A DNA stretch of 64,000 nt from Nocardia miyunensis NBRC 108239 (GCF_001613065.1 NZ_BDBQ01000061.1:1-64000); one strand, 5' to 3'; shown: positions 8,049 through 17,400, numbered from the stretch's first letter. Numbers and translations: made by a program. The notes: generated by a model not told the origin, from the sequence alone.

Positions 8049-8511
8049 CCCGTGCGCTGCCGCGATCGGGGCACTCGGACCGCCGCCGTTCGAGACCTGG
8101 TTGGTCATACCGCGGTCGCCTGAGTGGTGGTCATGCGGTGCGCGGTCGCCTGAGCCGCAGTTGCCTGTGGTACGGCTGTCTGAGCCGCAGTTGCCCGAGG
8201 TACGCCTGCCTGAGCCGCAGTTGCCTGAGGTACGGCTGCCTGAGCCGCAGTTGCCCGAGGCGCGGTCGTACGAGCTTTGGGAGTTCACGCCGCGGTCACC
8301 CCTGTTCCGGTCGTCCGGGCCGCGGTTGTTCGTGTTTCGGTCGTCCGAGCGGTGGACGTTCATGTCCTGGTTGCGGGAGTTGTGGTTGCCGGAGAGGGGG
8401 GTATCCGTGTTCCGGTCACCGGTGTCGCTGGCGCCTGTGTCGCGTTCGCCCGACGTGGCCGGTCGCGATTCTGCTGTGTGCACCACGGGGATTCGCGAAC
8501 CGTGTCGGTGA
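8035..8511 (+). CDS. Possible repeat-containing protein between imuA' and imuB
   Basis: An open frame of 158 codons. Its ATG (8035) overlaps the imuA' stop by 14 bp and its TGA overlaps the imuB GTG by 10 bp, the spacing of a translationally coupled operon gene. It contains four 10-residue repeats (consensus EPQLPEVRLP, about residues 39-78) followed by a Trp/Ser/Arg-rich part. Third-position GC is high in this frame, but other frames on both strands are also open, including a minus-strand frame encoding an SGNCGSGSRT repeat. No Shine-Dalgarno is obvious. It could be a real lineage-specific gene or a minisatellite inserted in the operon. No family is recognised. Confidence 0.35.
   Translation: MRPHDPCAAAIGALGPPPFETWLVIPRSPEWWSCGARSPEPQLPVVRLSEPQLPEVRLPEPQLPEVRLPEPQLPEARSYELWEFTPRSPLFRSSGPRLFVFRSSERWTFMSWLRELWLPERGVSVFRSPVSLAPVSRSPDVAGRDSAVCTTGIREPCR
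8149..8268 (+). repeat. Four tandem 30-bp repeats
   Basis: Units begin at 8149, 8179, 8209 and 8239, each 30 bp and starting YCTGAGCCGCAGTTGCC. They differ from one another at only a few positions, mainly in the last unit. The period is a multiple of three, so every reading frame stays open across the array. Weaker GCGGTCGCC-like partial units flank it on both sides. Confidence 0.93.
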
Positions 8512-10106
8512 AGGCTCGGCGTACGTCTCGGGTGCTGGCGCTGTGGTGCCCGGACTGGCCTGCTGTCGCGGCTGCCGCTGCGGCGGACATCTCGCCGACT
8601 CGGCCGGTCGTGGTGTTGCACGCGAATCGGGTCGTGGCGTGTTCACAGCTGGCGCGGTCCGCCGGGGTGCGGCGCGGGTTCCGGCGACGGGAGGCGCAGG
8701 CGCGATGTCCCGATCTGTATGTGGCACAGGATGATCCGGACCGGGACGCGCGGTTGTTCGAACCGGTGGTGACGGCCGTGGACGCGACCGTGCCCGGGGT
8801 GGAGGTGCTGCGCCCGGGTCTGCTGGTGCTGGCGGCACGGGGTGCGACGCGGTTCTTCGGTTCCGAGGAGGAGGCGGCCGAACGACTCGTCGACGCGGTG
8901 GCGGCGACCGGGGTGGAGTGCCGGATCGGGGTCGCGGACGAGATGTCCACCGCGGTCCTGGCCGCGCGCCGGGCCGCCCTCGTGCCACCCGGAACGGGTG
9001 CGCGGTTTCTGGCATCGCTGCCGGTGAGCGAGCTGGCCGTCGAGCCGAGCCTGGCCGGTCCGGAGCGTGCGGATCTGGTGGACCTGTTGCACCGCTTGGG
9101 ATTACGGCGGATCGGCGATTTCGCCGCGCTGACTCCGGCGGAGGTCGCCTCCCGATTCGGCGCCGACGCGATCGCGGCGCACCGCTGCGCTCGAGCCGAG
9201 CCGGAACGTGCGCCCGCCGTCCGTCCGCCCGCGCCGGATCTGACCGTGGAGTACCCCTGCGACCCGCCGATCGACCGGGTGGATGCCGCCGCCTTCGCCG
9301 GTCGCCTGCTGGCCGTGCGGCTGCATGATCGTCTGGCCGCCGCCGCGGTGGCCTGCACCCGGCTCGCGGTGACCGCGGAAACCGCTGCCGGAGAACGTCT
9401 TTCCCGGATCTGGCGATGCGCCGAACCGCTCACCCCGGAGGGCACCGCGGATCGGGTGCGCTGGCAGTTGGACGGCTGGCTCACCCATCGCGCCCTGGCT
9501 GGTCGGGGCCCGGGCCACGACGGTGAACGGACCGGGGACGCGGCGATCGTTCTGCTGCGCCTGGAACCGGTCGAGGTCGTGACGGCCGGTGCGCTGCAAC
9601 TCGGCCTGTGGGGCGGGGAGGGCGAGCAGGAGGAGCGGTTCCGGCGCGCGCTGGTCCGGGTGCAGGGCCTGCTGGGCGGGGATGCTGTGTTGAAAGGGGT
9701 GCTGAGCGGTGGTCGCGGCCCCGTCGAACGCATCACGCTGATCGCGCTCGGCGACGAACAATCACCCGCTGCCGACCCCACACTGCCCTGGCCCGGCCGT
9801 CTTCCCATGCCCGCACCCGCGGTGGTCCTGATCGATCGCCCCGTGGTGATCCTGGAATCCGCCGCGGGCGCCCCGGTCTGGGTCACCGACCGCGGCCTGT
9901 TCACCGCCGACCCGGCCCGCCTGCGCTGGGGAACCAAGGACTGGCAGGTCACCGCATGGTCCGGCCCCTGGCCCCTGGACGAACGCTGGTGGTCCGGTGT
10001 ACACACCGACGCCGTCCGCGCCCAGATCCTCCTGCAGGACGACGTGATGGTCCTGCTCCTGTTCGGCCACGACCACACCTGGCACGCGGAGGGCCTCTAC
10101 GACTAG
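8502..10106 (+). CDS. imuB: ImuB, Y-family-like mutasome scaffold
   Basis: 534 residues, a DNA polymerase IV-like protein of the ImuB group (Rv3394c type). The N-terminus VLALWCPDWPAVAAA replaces the metal-binding DMDAFFASVE motif of active Y-family polymerases, so the protein is expected to be catalytically dead. The middle follows the fingers/HhH pattern (LHRLGLRRIGDFAALTPAEVASRFG). QLGLWG at about 366-371 matches the beta-clamp binding motif of ImuB. GTG 8502 is preferred (VSVKARRTSRVLALWC); GTG 8508 is possible. It links the clamp to DnaE2 and ImuA' during error-prone translesion synthesis. It is co-transcribed with imuA' under the LexA box at 7235. Confidence 0.92.
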   Translation: MSVKARRTSRVLALWCPDWPAVAAAAAADISPTRPVVVLHANRVVACSQLARSAGVRRGFRRREAQARCPDLYVAQDDPDRDARLFEPVVTAVDATVPGVEVLRPGLLVLAARGATRFFGSEEEAAERLVDAVAATGVECRIGVADEMSTAVLAARRAALVPPGTGARFLASLPVSELAVEPSLAGPERADLVDLLHRLGLRRIGDFAALTPAEVASRFGADAIAAHRCARAEPERAPAVRPPAPDLTVEYPCDPPIDRVDAAAFAGRLLAVRLHDRLAAAAVACTRLAVTAETAAGERLSRIWRCAEPLTPEGTADRVRWQLDGWLTHRALAGRGPGHDGERTGDAAIVLLRLEPVEVVTAGALQLGLWGGEGEQEERFRRALVRVQGLLGGDAVLKGVLSGGRGPVERITLIALGDEQSPAADPTLPWPGRLPMPAPAVVLIDRPVVILESAAGAPVWVTDRGLFTADPARLRWGTKDWQVTAWSGPWPLDERWWSGVHTDAVRAQILLQDDVMVLLLFGHDHTWHAEGLYD

Positions 10107-10226
10107 CCACCGATCACGATGGCCCGCGGATCCTGCCCCGTGCGGCGGGCCACTGCCTGTCCGGGAGTTCTGCGATCAACCGAACCGAATCGATCAGCAG
10201 GTGATCGCACTGCGGACACGGAGGTA

Positions 10227-10285
10227 CCGCAACCGAGCGATAGCCGTTACCGAACACTGGTAATCGGCATATCACTCGGTTGCGG
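10227..10285. repeat. Long two-tier inverted repeat downstream of imuB
   Basis: The outer arms CCGCAACCGAG (10227-10237) and CTCGGTTGCGG (10275-10285) are perfect. The pairing continues inwards with one mismatch (CGATA against TATCA) and then GCCGTTACC against GGTAATCGGC with a bulge, giving a hairpin of about 59 nt with a 7-nt loop. No U-run follows. It lies in a 398-bp gap between imuB and the hydrolase gene that holds no credible gene. It may end imuB transcription or be a mobile palindromic element. Confidence 0.7.
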
Positions 10286-10490
10286 AGGTCAGGGCCTGGA
10301 GATCCAGAGCTTCCGCCCGGCCGGAATGAACCCGGCGCGCAGAGATCGACCTCGCGCGGCCCCAGGACGTCCGCGATCTGCCGTTCGAGCTGATCCGCCG
10401 CGGCATGATCGTTGCGAGAAGAGGCGCTGGTCCGACTCGGTGGGTGCCGAGCTTGCGCATCGCCGCCGGCGGCGGGGTCTCGGCGACCCG

Positions 10491-10496
10491 TATTCT
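10491..10496 (+). promoter_or_regulatory. -10 box of leaderless promoter for the alpha/beta hydrolase
   Basis: TATTCT ends 8 nt before GTG 10505. There is no Shine-Dalgarno before this start, so a leaderless transcript is likely and GTG 10505 is preferred to ATG 10514. Confidence 0.45.
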
Positions 10497-10504
10497 GGCT
10501 GATC

Positions 10505-11272
10505 GTGGAGTCGATGGTTACCAGTGTTTCGCTGCGGGGCGTGCGGATCGCCTATCGCGATTCCGGACCGGCGGCCGCGTCGCATCCGCTGTCCGAGGTT
10601 CCGGTGCTGCTGGCACACGGCATGGGTGGGGACGGGCACACCTGGGATCGCTTCGGGCGGCGGCTGTTTCGGTCGGGTCGCCGGGTGATCGTGCCGGATC
10701 TGCGCGGACATGGGCGCAGTGCGCACGCCGGCTCCTATCGGTTCGACGACTTCGGCGCGGATCTGCTGCGGCTGTGCGAGCAGCTCGAGCTGACCTCGGT
10801 GGATCTGGTCGGGCATTCGCTCGGCGGTTACGCGGTGTCGTGTGTGGCGATCGAGCGGCCCGAGCTGGTGCGTCGCCTGGTGATCGAGGAGCAGCCGTTG
10901 CCGCTGCGCTCGGACGCGGAGCACCTCACGCTCACCCGCCGACTGCCGACGGTGCCGGAACTGTGGCACGCGACGACCAGTCTGCTGCGTCATCCACGCG
11001 CGGTGCTGGCCTTCGACCGGTCGATGACCCGGATCGCGCTGGCGCAGTTCCGCACCCCGAATCCGCAGTGGTGGGAGCGGCTCGGCGAGATCGCCGCGCC
11101 GACCCTGATGTTGCGCGGCGGCCCCGGCGGCATGGTCGACCCGGACAAGCTGGCGCTGCTGCGCGCCACCGTCCCGGACTGCACGGTCGAATCCTTCGAC
11201 TGCGGGCACAGCATTCACCGCGACCGTTATCGCGAGTTCGCCGCCGCCGTCCTGCCGTTCCTCGGGCACTGA
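10505..11272 (+). CDS. Alpha/beta-fold hydrolase
   Basis: 255 residues. Typical motifs are the oxyanion strand VLLAHGMGGDGHTW, IVPDLRGHGRS, the nucleophile elbow GHSLGGY (Ser), and the catalytic His in DCGHSIHRD near the C-terminus; an acidic residue after TLMLRGG would complete the triad. The cap region is helical (RLPTVPELWHATTSLLRH). The substrate is unknown; relatives include lactonases, epoxide hydrolases and esterases. The gene lies between imuB and a ferredoxin-like gene that starts 30 bp after its stop, so those two are probably one transcription unit. Confidence 0.9.
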   Translation: MESMVTSVSLRGVRIAYRDSGPAAASHPLSEVPVLLAHGMGGDGHTWDRFGRRLFRSGRRVIVPDLRGHGRSAHAGSYRFDDFGADLLRLCEQLELTSVDLVGHSLGGYAVSCVAIERPELVRRLVIEEQPLPLRSDAEHLTLTRRLPTVPELWHATTSLLRHPRAVLAFDRSMTRIALAQFRTPNPQWWERLGEIAAPTLMLRGGPGGMVDPDKLALLRATVPDCTVESFDCGHSIHRDRYREFAAAVLPFLGH

Positions 11273-11302
11273 CGTTCCGGTGGGCTGTGAGGTGTCGGAG
11301 AG

Positions 11303-12229
11303 ATGACCGGATTCGAGGGAATGTCGTGTTCGGCCGCCGCCGCGGTCGACATACCGCTACCCGGCAGTGCGACGCGGGTGAGCGGGTGGCTGTGCGTCGA
11401 ACATCCCGGGGCGTGGGGACGCGACGTGATTGGCGACGAGGTGCTCGGTGCGCGGATCACCACCGAGCTGGCGGCCCGCACGAAGGCCGCACGGGTGCGC
11501 CCCACACTGATCCGGCGGCCGGGCCGCAGCGAATTCACAGGTGCGCGAACGGTTCTGCTCGCCGCGACGCGTCCGGAGGGGTCCTGGTGCGAACGTCTGG
11601 AGATCACCGACCTCGAACAACTGCTCGACCTGGACCTGCATCTGCTGAACGGTCCCGCGCCGGGAATCGGTGTGCCCGTGCCGGATCCGGTGGTTCTGGT
11701 GTGCGCGCACGGTAAACGCGATCAGTGCTGCGCGCTGCTGGGCCGTCCGATCGCGGCGCGGCTGGCCGCGGAACATCCCGAGAAGGTCTGGGAGTGTTCG
11801 CATACCGGCGGTCACCGCTTCGCCCCCGCGATGGTGCTGCTGCCCTCCGGTCTGACCTACGGTCGCGTCGATGCGGACGCCGCACTCGAAGCGGTGGCGG
11901 CTGTAGGTCGCAATGAATTGTCACTCGACGGTTTCCGTGGCAGAAGCTGCTACGCGCCGGTCGAGCAGGTAGCGGAAATAGCAGTCCGCGAACGACTTTC
12001 ACCCGAGTCGCTCGAACTCGGCGAACTCGCCGTCACCCCGGCCCCCGATGCCGTCGCCTCGTACGATCCGGCCACGTTCGCCGGTGCCGCCCTGGTCACC
12101 CACCGTGACGGCCGCCGCTGGCTGGTCACCGCCCGCACCGTCGCGCACGCCCCGCGCCAGGCCAGCTGCGGAGCCGCCCCCAAACCCGCCGCCGCGATCG
12201 TCGCCGGCGAGCCTCGCCTGCTCTCCTGA
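11303..12229 (+). CDS. Sucrase/ferredoxin-like [2Fe-2S] protein
   Basis: 308 residues, of the sucrase/ferredoxin-like family, a thioredoxin-fold protein related to [2Fe-2S] ferredoxins. The signature is VCAHGKRDQCC (C134, C142, C143) followed by WECSHTGGHRFAP (C165), with ligand-like cysteines and histidines. The N-terminal part WLCVEHPGAWGRD is also characteristic. GGAGAG lies before ATG 11303. A redox role is expected from the fold; no partner is defined. It is probably co-transcribed with the preceding hydrolase. Confidence 0.88.
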   Translation: MTGFEGMSCSAAAAVDIPLPGSATRVSGWLCVEHPGAWGRDVIGDEVLGARITTELAARTKAARVRPTLIRRPGRSEFTGARTVLLAATRPEGSWCERLEITDLEQLLDLDLHLLNGPAPGIGVPVPDPVVLVCAHGKRDQCCALLGRPIAARLAAEHPEKVWECSHTGGHRFAPAMVLLPSGLTYGRVDADAALEAVAAVGRNELSLDGFRGRSCYAPVEQVAEIAVRERLSPESLELGELAVTPAPDAVASYDPATFAGAALVTHRDGRRWLVTARTVAHAPRQASCGAAPKPAAAIVAGEPRLLS

Positions 12230-12574
12230 CAGCGCGGTCCCGCGCGGCGATCCGGCGATCGGACGCGCCGTAGTGCTCGTCGATGCGCAGCAGCGGCCGG
12301 TCCAGGCCTGGCACGCCCGGCTCGCTGGTATTTTGCTGTGCCGCAACGCAATCCGCTGGGATGCATAGGACGGCTGTGAGCAGTGGGCCACGCCGAGGAG
12401 CCGAGGGGCATCCGTAACACCCCGATCGGTGCTGAGGTGCGGCGGCAGTCCGGGCCCGGTATGCATGCTGTCGATGTCATGGCGTCCTCGGGTGCCGGGT
12501 AATCGGTTGCCATCTGCCGTGTGATCGTCGAAATGATGTTGCCGGTGTCCGCCCGGCGGCGGCACCATTGTGAG
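12230..12574. other. Gene-poor gap
   Basis: About 345 bp between the ferredoxin-like gene and the acetyltransferase. Both strands carry only short Arg/Pro-rich frames without start signals. I see no terminator or operator worth naming. Confidence 0.4.
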
Positions 12575-13219
12575 ATGGATGACGCACGACCTGCGGTGCT
12601 GACGCCGGACGTCGCGCCGCCCGAACGAATCGACCTCGGCGACTTGGTCATTCGCCGGTGGGAGCGGGACGACACCGAGGCGCAGTTCCGGGCGATCGAG
12701 GCGTCGTACGCGGAGTTGCACACCTGGATGCCGTGGCTGCCGTCGCGACGGACGCGGGAGCAGCAGGCGGAGTTCATCGAGGCCGCGGTCGCGAGCTGGC
12801 CCGCCGACGGGAACTGCAACTACGGCATATTCGATTCGGCTGGAACGCTGCTCGGCACCGTCGGCCTGCACGATCGGGTCGGCCCGGCGACGCTGGAGAT
12901 CGGATACTGGTGTCATACCGGATATACCGGCCGCGGTGTGATCACCCGGTCGGTTGCCGCGCTGGCCGAGATCGTGCTGGTCCTGCCCGGCGTCGAGCGC
13001 GTCGAAATCCACTGCGACGCAGCGAATGTCCGCAGTGCGGCCGTGCCCCGGCGGCTCGGGTGGCGTTTGGAGCGGACCGAGCCGCGCGAGCGGCATGCGC
13101 CGGGGGAGTCCGGTCAGGGGATGGTGTGGGCGCGCGAACGCGGCGATCTACCAGTGGGTTCCGGGGACCAGTCGCGCCGCGCGGCGCAGGACCGTACGGG
13201 TGGCGCGACCGGCCTGTGA
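12575..13219 (+). CDS. GNAT N-acetyltransferase (RimJ/RimL type)
   Basis: 214 residues with a RimJ/RimL-type acetyltransferase domain. The beta strand LVIRRWERDDTEAQFRAI, the motif WLPSRRTREQQAEF, LGTVGLHDRVGPATLEIGYW, and the acetyl-CoA pyrophosphate loop region TGYTGRGVITRSVAALAEI fit the family. ATG 12575 begins a natural N-terminus; the frame is open further upstream, to 12521, without better signals. The last 24 codons overlap the convergent SDR gene by 72 bp; the residues after about 190 look unstructured. The substrate (a protein N-terminus or a small amine) is unknown. Confidence 0.85.
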   Translation: MDDARPAVLTPDVAPPERIDLGDLVIRRWERDDTEAQFRAIEASYAELHTWMPWLPSRRTREQQAEFIEAAVASWPADGNCNYGIFDSAGTLLGTVGLHDRVGPATLEIGYWCHTGYTGRGVITRSVAALAEIVLVLPGVERVEIHCDAANVRSAAVPRRLGWRLERTEPRERHAPGESGQGMVWARERGDLPVGSGDQSRRAAQDRTGGATGL

Positions 13220-14116
13220 CCGTTCGTGGTGCGGTTTGCGTTGCGGGGCAAGCTCTTCCGTGGTCATGTCGGAAACGGGAGCGGCCTCGCCCTTGGCGGC
13301 GGGTGAGTCCGGCAGGGCGCGGTAGTAGCGGTGCAGGACCCGGTCCTTGAAACGCGGGGTGAACAGGCTGCCGTATTCGGCGAGGGTGCCCAGCGGGACG
13401 TCGATGCGCTTGGGGCGTTCGGTCAGTGCGCGCACGATGGTCGCCGCGGCCCATTCGGGGGATTCCGAGGGGCCCTGTCTACCGCTGGGGGTGATCATCG
13501 GGGTGCGCACCAGCGGCATGTGGATGGTGGTGAAAGTGACATTGTCCGCGAGCATTTCGGCCGCTGTCACCTCGGCGAACATGTCCAGTGCGGCCTTGGA
13601 GGCGAGGTAGGCGGCGAAGCGCGGGGTGGCGACCTGCACACCGGCGCTGGAGATATTGACGATATGCCCGAATCCGCGCTCGCGCATCTGCGGCAGCAGC
13701 GCCAACGTCATCCGCACCGCGCCGAAATAGTTGACCGCCATGGTGCGCTCGAAGTCGTGCATCCGGTCGGTGGAGCGGTGCACGGCCCGCCGGATGGAAC
13801 GTCCGGCGTTGTTGACCAGCATGTCGACCCGTCCGTGCTCGTCGAGGACGGACGAAACGGTCCGCTCGACCGATTCGGCATCGGTGACATCGCAGCGATA
13901 CCCGTGTGCGCGCCCGCCCGCGGCTCGCACCTCGGCGACCACCGCGGCCAATTCGTCCTCGCGGCGAGCCAGCAGTAGCACCACCGCGCCCTTGGCGGCG
14001 ACCGCCAGCGCGGCGGCGCGGCCGATACCCGAGGAGGCCCCGGTGATGAGCACATACCTGCCGGTCAGATCCCGTCGGTTGCGGCGGGGCTGATCAGCCG
14101 CGTGATTGTCGGTCAT
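13148..14116 (-). CDS. Short-chain dehydrogenase/reductase with C-terminal extension
   Basis: 322 residues. Classical SDR: Rossmann motif TGASSGIGRA, CDVTDAESVERTV, NNAGRSIRR, active-site Ser in NISSAG and YLASK. After the core (about 260) there is a basic extension (FKDRVLHRYYRALPDSPAAKGEA, ending RRAARLVPGTHW) of the sort seen in mycobacterial fatty-acyl-CoA reductase-like SDRs; substrate assignment is tentative. A 22-bp perfect palindrome lies 30 bp upstream of its ATG (14146-14167), pointing to TetR-type repression. The 3' end overlaps the convergent acetyltransferase gene. Confidence 0.88.
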   Translation of the reverse strand: MTDNHAADQPRRNRRDLTGRYVLITGASSGIGRAAALAVAAKGAVVLLLARREDELAAVVAEVRAAGGRAHGYRCDVTDAESVERTVSSVLDEHGRVDMLVNNAGRSIRRAVHRSTDRMHDFERTMAVNYFGAVRMTLALLPQMRERGFGHIVNISSAGVQVATPRFAAYLASKAALDMFAEVTAAEMLADNVTFTTIHMPLVRTPMITPSGRQGPSESPEWAAATIVRALTERPKRIDVPLGTLAEYGSLFTPRFKDRVLHRYYRALPDSPAAKGEAAPVSDMTTEELAPQRKPHHERSQAGRATRTVLRRAARLVPGTHW

Positions 14117-14145
14117 CGCTGCTCCCTTGCAGATCGATTTGCCAC

Positions 14146-14167
14146 GAACTTACTTCAAAGTAAGTTC
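14146..14167. promoter_or_regulatory. Perfect palindrome upstream of the SDR gene
   Basis: The arms GAACTTACTT and AAGTAAGTTC flank a 2-bp centre (CA). The symmetry, length and AT-rich core in GC-rich surroundings fit a TetR-family operator. It is 30 bp before the SDR start; no TetR gene is adjacent. Confidence 0.7.
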
Positions 14168-14438
14168 CGCTGGCAATGTGAATGGGCCGCGCATCACACC
14201 GGTTGCTCCGAATCGAGGTGTGGACAACTCGGCGAGTGTCGGATCGGCGTCTTGATGATCGGCTGGTGCTCTCGACGCCAGGGCTGTCGTTGACCGGGGT
14301 GATCGAGGCGGGGGAGATGTTGTGACTCGGTGGCCGGGCGCCTGCTTCAACGGCCGGTTCGATGTTTCGTTCAACTCGTGATCGGCCCGGGGGCATCCAG
14401 GTCGAGGGGTGCTCGGCCTTGCTTCGAAATTTCGAATA

Positions 14439-14454
14439 TCGAATGTATGTTCGA
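14439..14454 (+). promoter_or_regulatory. LexA (SOS) box upstream of dnaE2
   Basis: TCGAAT-GTAT-GTTCGA matches the LexA consensus with one mismatch and shares the GTAT centre of the imuA' box. A -10-like TATAGA follows at 14456-14461, so bound LexA would cover the promoter. The dnaE2 start is 37 bp downstream. Confidence 0.88.
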
Positions 14455-14490
14455 GTATAGAAGGAACCGAATGGTCTGTCGGAGGTGCGT

Positions 14491-17400
14491 ATGGGCTGGG
14501 GGCACGGCCCGCCGAGCTGGGCGGAGATGGAACGGGTGCTTTCCGGGCGACCCGGCCGCGACCGGCCCGAGGGTGACGGCGGTGACAGTCCGGCCTGGTC
14601 GCGTAAACGCGGTGCGTATCGGGCGGGAGAACGGCCGCGCGGTGACGAACCCGTGGTGCCGTATGCGGAATTGCACGCGCACTCGGCCTACAGCTTTCTC
14701 GACGGCGCCTGTCAGCCCGAGGAACTCGTGGAGGAGGCGGTGCGGCTCGGGCTCGAGGCGCTCGCGCTGACCGATCACGACGGGTTCTACGGTGTGGTCC
14801 GGTTCGCGGAGGCCGCGGCCGAATGGGGGCTGCCGACGGTATTCGGCGCGGAACTGTCACTGGGCGATGCGGCCGGAGACGGCGCGGGGGACACCGAGCC
14901 GCGCGCGGGGAGTCCCGATCCGGGCGGCACACATCTGCTGGTGCTCGCCCGCGGGCAGGAGGGCTATCGCCGGCTGTCCCGGGAGATGTCGTTCGCGCAC
15001 ATGACAGGCGGGGAGAAGGGGATCCTGCGCTACGACCTGGATCGGCTCACCGCTGCGGCGGACGGGCACTGGCAGATCCTCACCGGATGTCGCAAAGGCC
15101 ATGTGCGCCGGGCGCTTCGCGAGGGTGACGCACAGGCCGAGGCCGCGCTGCGGAACCTGGTGGAACGGTTCGGCCCGGACCGGGTCACCGTGGAACTGAC
15201 TCGGCACGGCACCGCGACCGACGACGAGCGCAACGCCCGGCTCATCGCCCTGGCCGATCGGGCAGGGCTGCCGATCGTCGCCACCACCGCGGCGCATTTC
15301 GCCGCGCCCCGGCAGCGGCGGCTGGCGATGGCGCTGGCGGCGGTGCGGGCCCGGCAGAGTCTGGACGGTATGGACGGCTGGCTCGCTCCCGCCGGTGGTG
15401 CGCATCTGCGTTCGGGCGCGGAGATGGCACGTCTGTTCGCGGACTGCCCGCAGGCGGTGTCCAATGCCGTTGCCCTGGCCCGGGAATGCGCTTTCGATAT
15501 CCAGTTGATCGCGCCGCGACTGCCGCCGTTCGACGTCCCCGACGGATACGACGAGAATTCCTGGCTGCGCAGGCTCACCTACGAGGGGGCCGAGCGGCGT
15601 TACGGCTCGCGGGCGGCGAATCCGAAGGCGTATCGGCAGCTCGACCACGAACTGCGAGTGATCTCGGATATGCGTTTTCCCGGTTATTTCCTGGTGGTGC
15701 ACGACATCGTCGAGTTCTGCCGGAACAACGACATCCTGTGTCAGGGAAGGGGTTCGGCGGCCAACTCCGCGGTCTGCTATGCCATCGGCATCACCAATGT
15801 CGACCCGGTGGCCAACGAATTGTTGTTCGAACGTTTTCTGGCGCCCGAACGCGACGGACCGCCCGATATCGATATCGATATCGAATCCGATCGCCGGGAG
15901 GAGGCGATCCAGTATGTCTATCGCAGATACGGCCGGGAATACGCCGCGCAGGTGGCCAATGTGATCACCTATCGCGGCAAGTCCGCGGTTCGCGATGCCG
16001 CACGGGCACTGGGATTTTCGCCCGGGCAGCAGGATGCGTGGAGTAAACGGGTCAGCCGCTGGCACGGCGTCGCCGAGGAGACGGATTCCGATATTCCCGC
16101 CGAGGTCCTGGAATTGGCGGGCCGGATCGAGGGTCTGCCACGGCATCTGGGCATCCATTCCGGCGGCATGGTGATCTGCGATCGGCCCATCGCCGACGTA
16201 TGCCCGGTGGAGTGGGCGCGCATGCCCGGACGCAGTGTGCTGCAGTGGGACAAGGACGATTGCGCGGTCGCGGGATTGGTGAAGTTCGATCTGCTCGGTC
16301 TGGGCATGCTCTCGGCGCTGCACTACATGATCGATCTGGTGCACGAGCACAAGGGCGAGCGCGTCGAGTTGCATCGGCTCGATCTCGCGGAATCCGCCGT
16401 GTACGAGATGCTTTCGCGGGCCGATTCGGTGGGCGTATTCCAGGTGGAGTCGCGAGCTCAGATGGCCACACTGCCGCGGCTGAAGCCACGTGAATTCTAC
16501 GATCTCGTCGTGGAGGTGGCGCTGATCCGGCCCGGCCCCATTCAGGGTGGTTCGGTACATCCTTATATCCGCCGCCGCAACAAGCAGGAGAAGGCCACTT
16601 ACGACCATGAGGCCCTGCGTAATTCGCTGTCCCGCACGCTGGGCGTGCCGCTGTTCCAGGAGCAGCTCATGCAGATGGCCGTCGACGTGGCCGGTTTCAC
16701 CGCGGCCGAGGCGGATCAGCTGCGCCGGGCGATGGGCTCCAAACGCTCACCGCAGCGGATGGAGCGACTGCGCGAGCGCTTCTATCGCGGTATGCGCGAA
16801 TTGCACGGCATCACCGGCGAATTGGCCGACCGGATCTACGAGAAGGTGTACGCCTTCGCGAATTTCGGCTTCCCGGAGAGTCATTCACAGAGCTTCGCCT
16901 CGCTGGTCTTCTATTCGGCGTGGTTCAAACTGCATCATCCGGCGGCGTTCTGCGCCGGACTGCTGAACGCGCAGCCGATGGGGTTCTACTCCCCGCAATC
17001 GCTGGTCGCCGATGCCCGGCGGCATGGGGTGGTGGTGCACGGTCCCGATGTCAACCACAGTCTCGCCGCGGCCACTCTGGAACAGCGCGGGACGCAGGTG
17101 CGGCTCGGGCTGGGCGCGGTCCGGCATCTCGGCGACGATCTGGCCGCCCGGATCGTCGCGGCTCGGGCGAGCGGTCCCTACACATCCTTCCTGGACCTGA
17201 CCGGACGCGTGGAATTGACTGTGCCGCAGGCCGAATCGCTGGCCACCGCGGGTGCGCTGGACAGTCTCGGGATCACCCGGCGAGAGGCGCTGTGGGCCGC
17301 GGGCGCCGCGGCGGGGGAGCGGGCGGATCGGTTGCCCGGCACCGGCGCGGCCACCGCCGCGCCGGCACTTCCCGGGATGAGCGAGCTGGAGTTGGCCGCC

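Noticed and set aside
8149..8268. The 30-bp tandem units as a CRISPR array
   Set aside because: Units abut directly without spacers and are coding-like; this is a tandem repeat.
8043..8621. Minus-strand frame with SGNCGSGSRT repeats opposite the imuA'-imuB spacer
   Set aside because: It overlaps the start of imuB in antisense and lacks a start signal; the plus-strand frame has better context. Not excluded completely.
11303..12229. The ferredoxin-like protein as a sucrose hydrolase
   Set aside because: The family name sucrase/ferredoxin-like is historical; the Cys/His pattern and thioredoxin-like fold speak for a redox protein, with no glycosidase motif.
14857..16608. A minus-strand open frame of about 580 codons inside dnaE2
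   Set aside because: Antisense to the conserved polymerase core; composition is not protein-like and no start signal is present.
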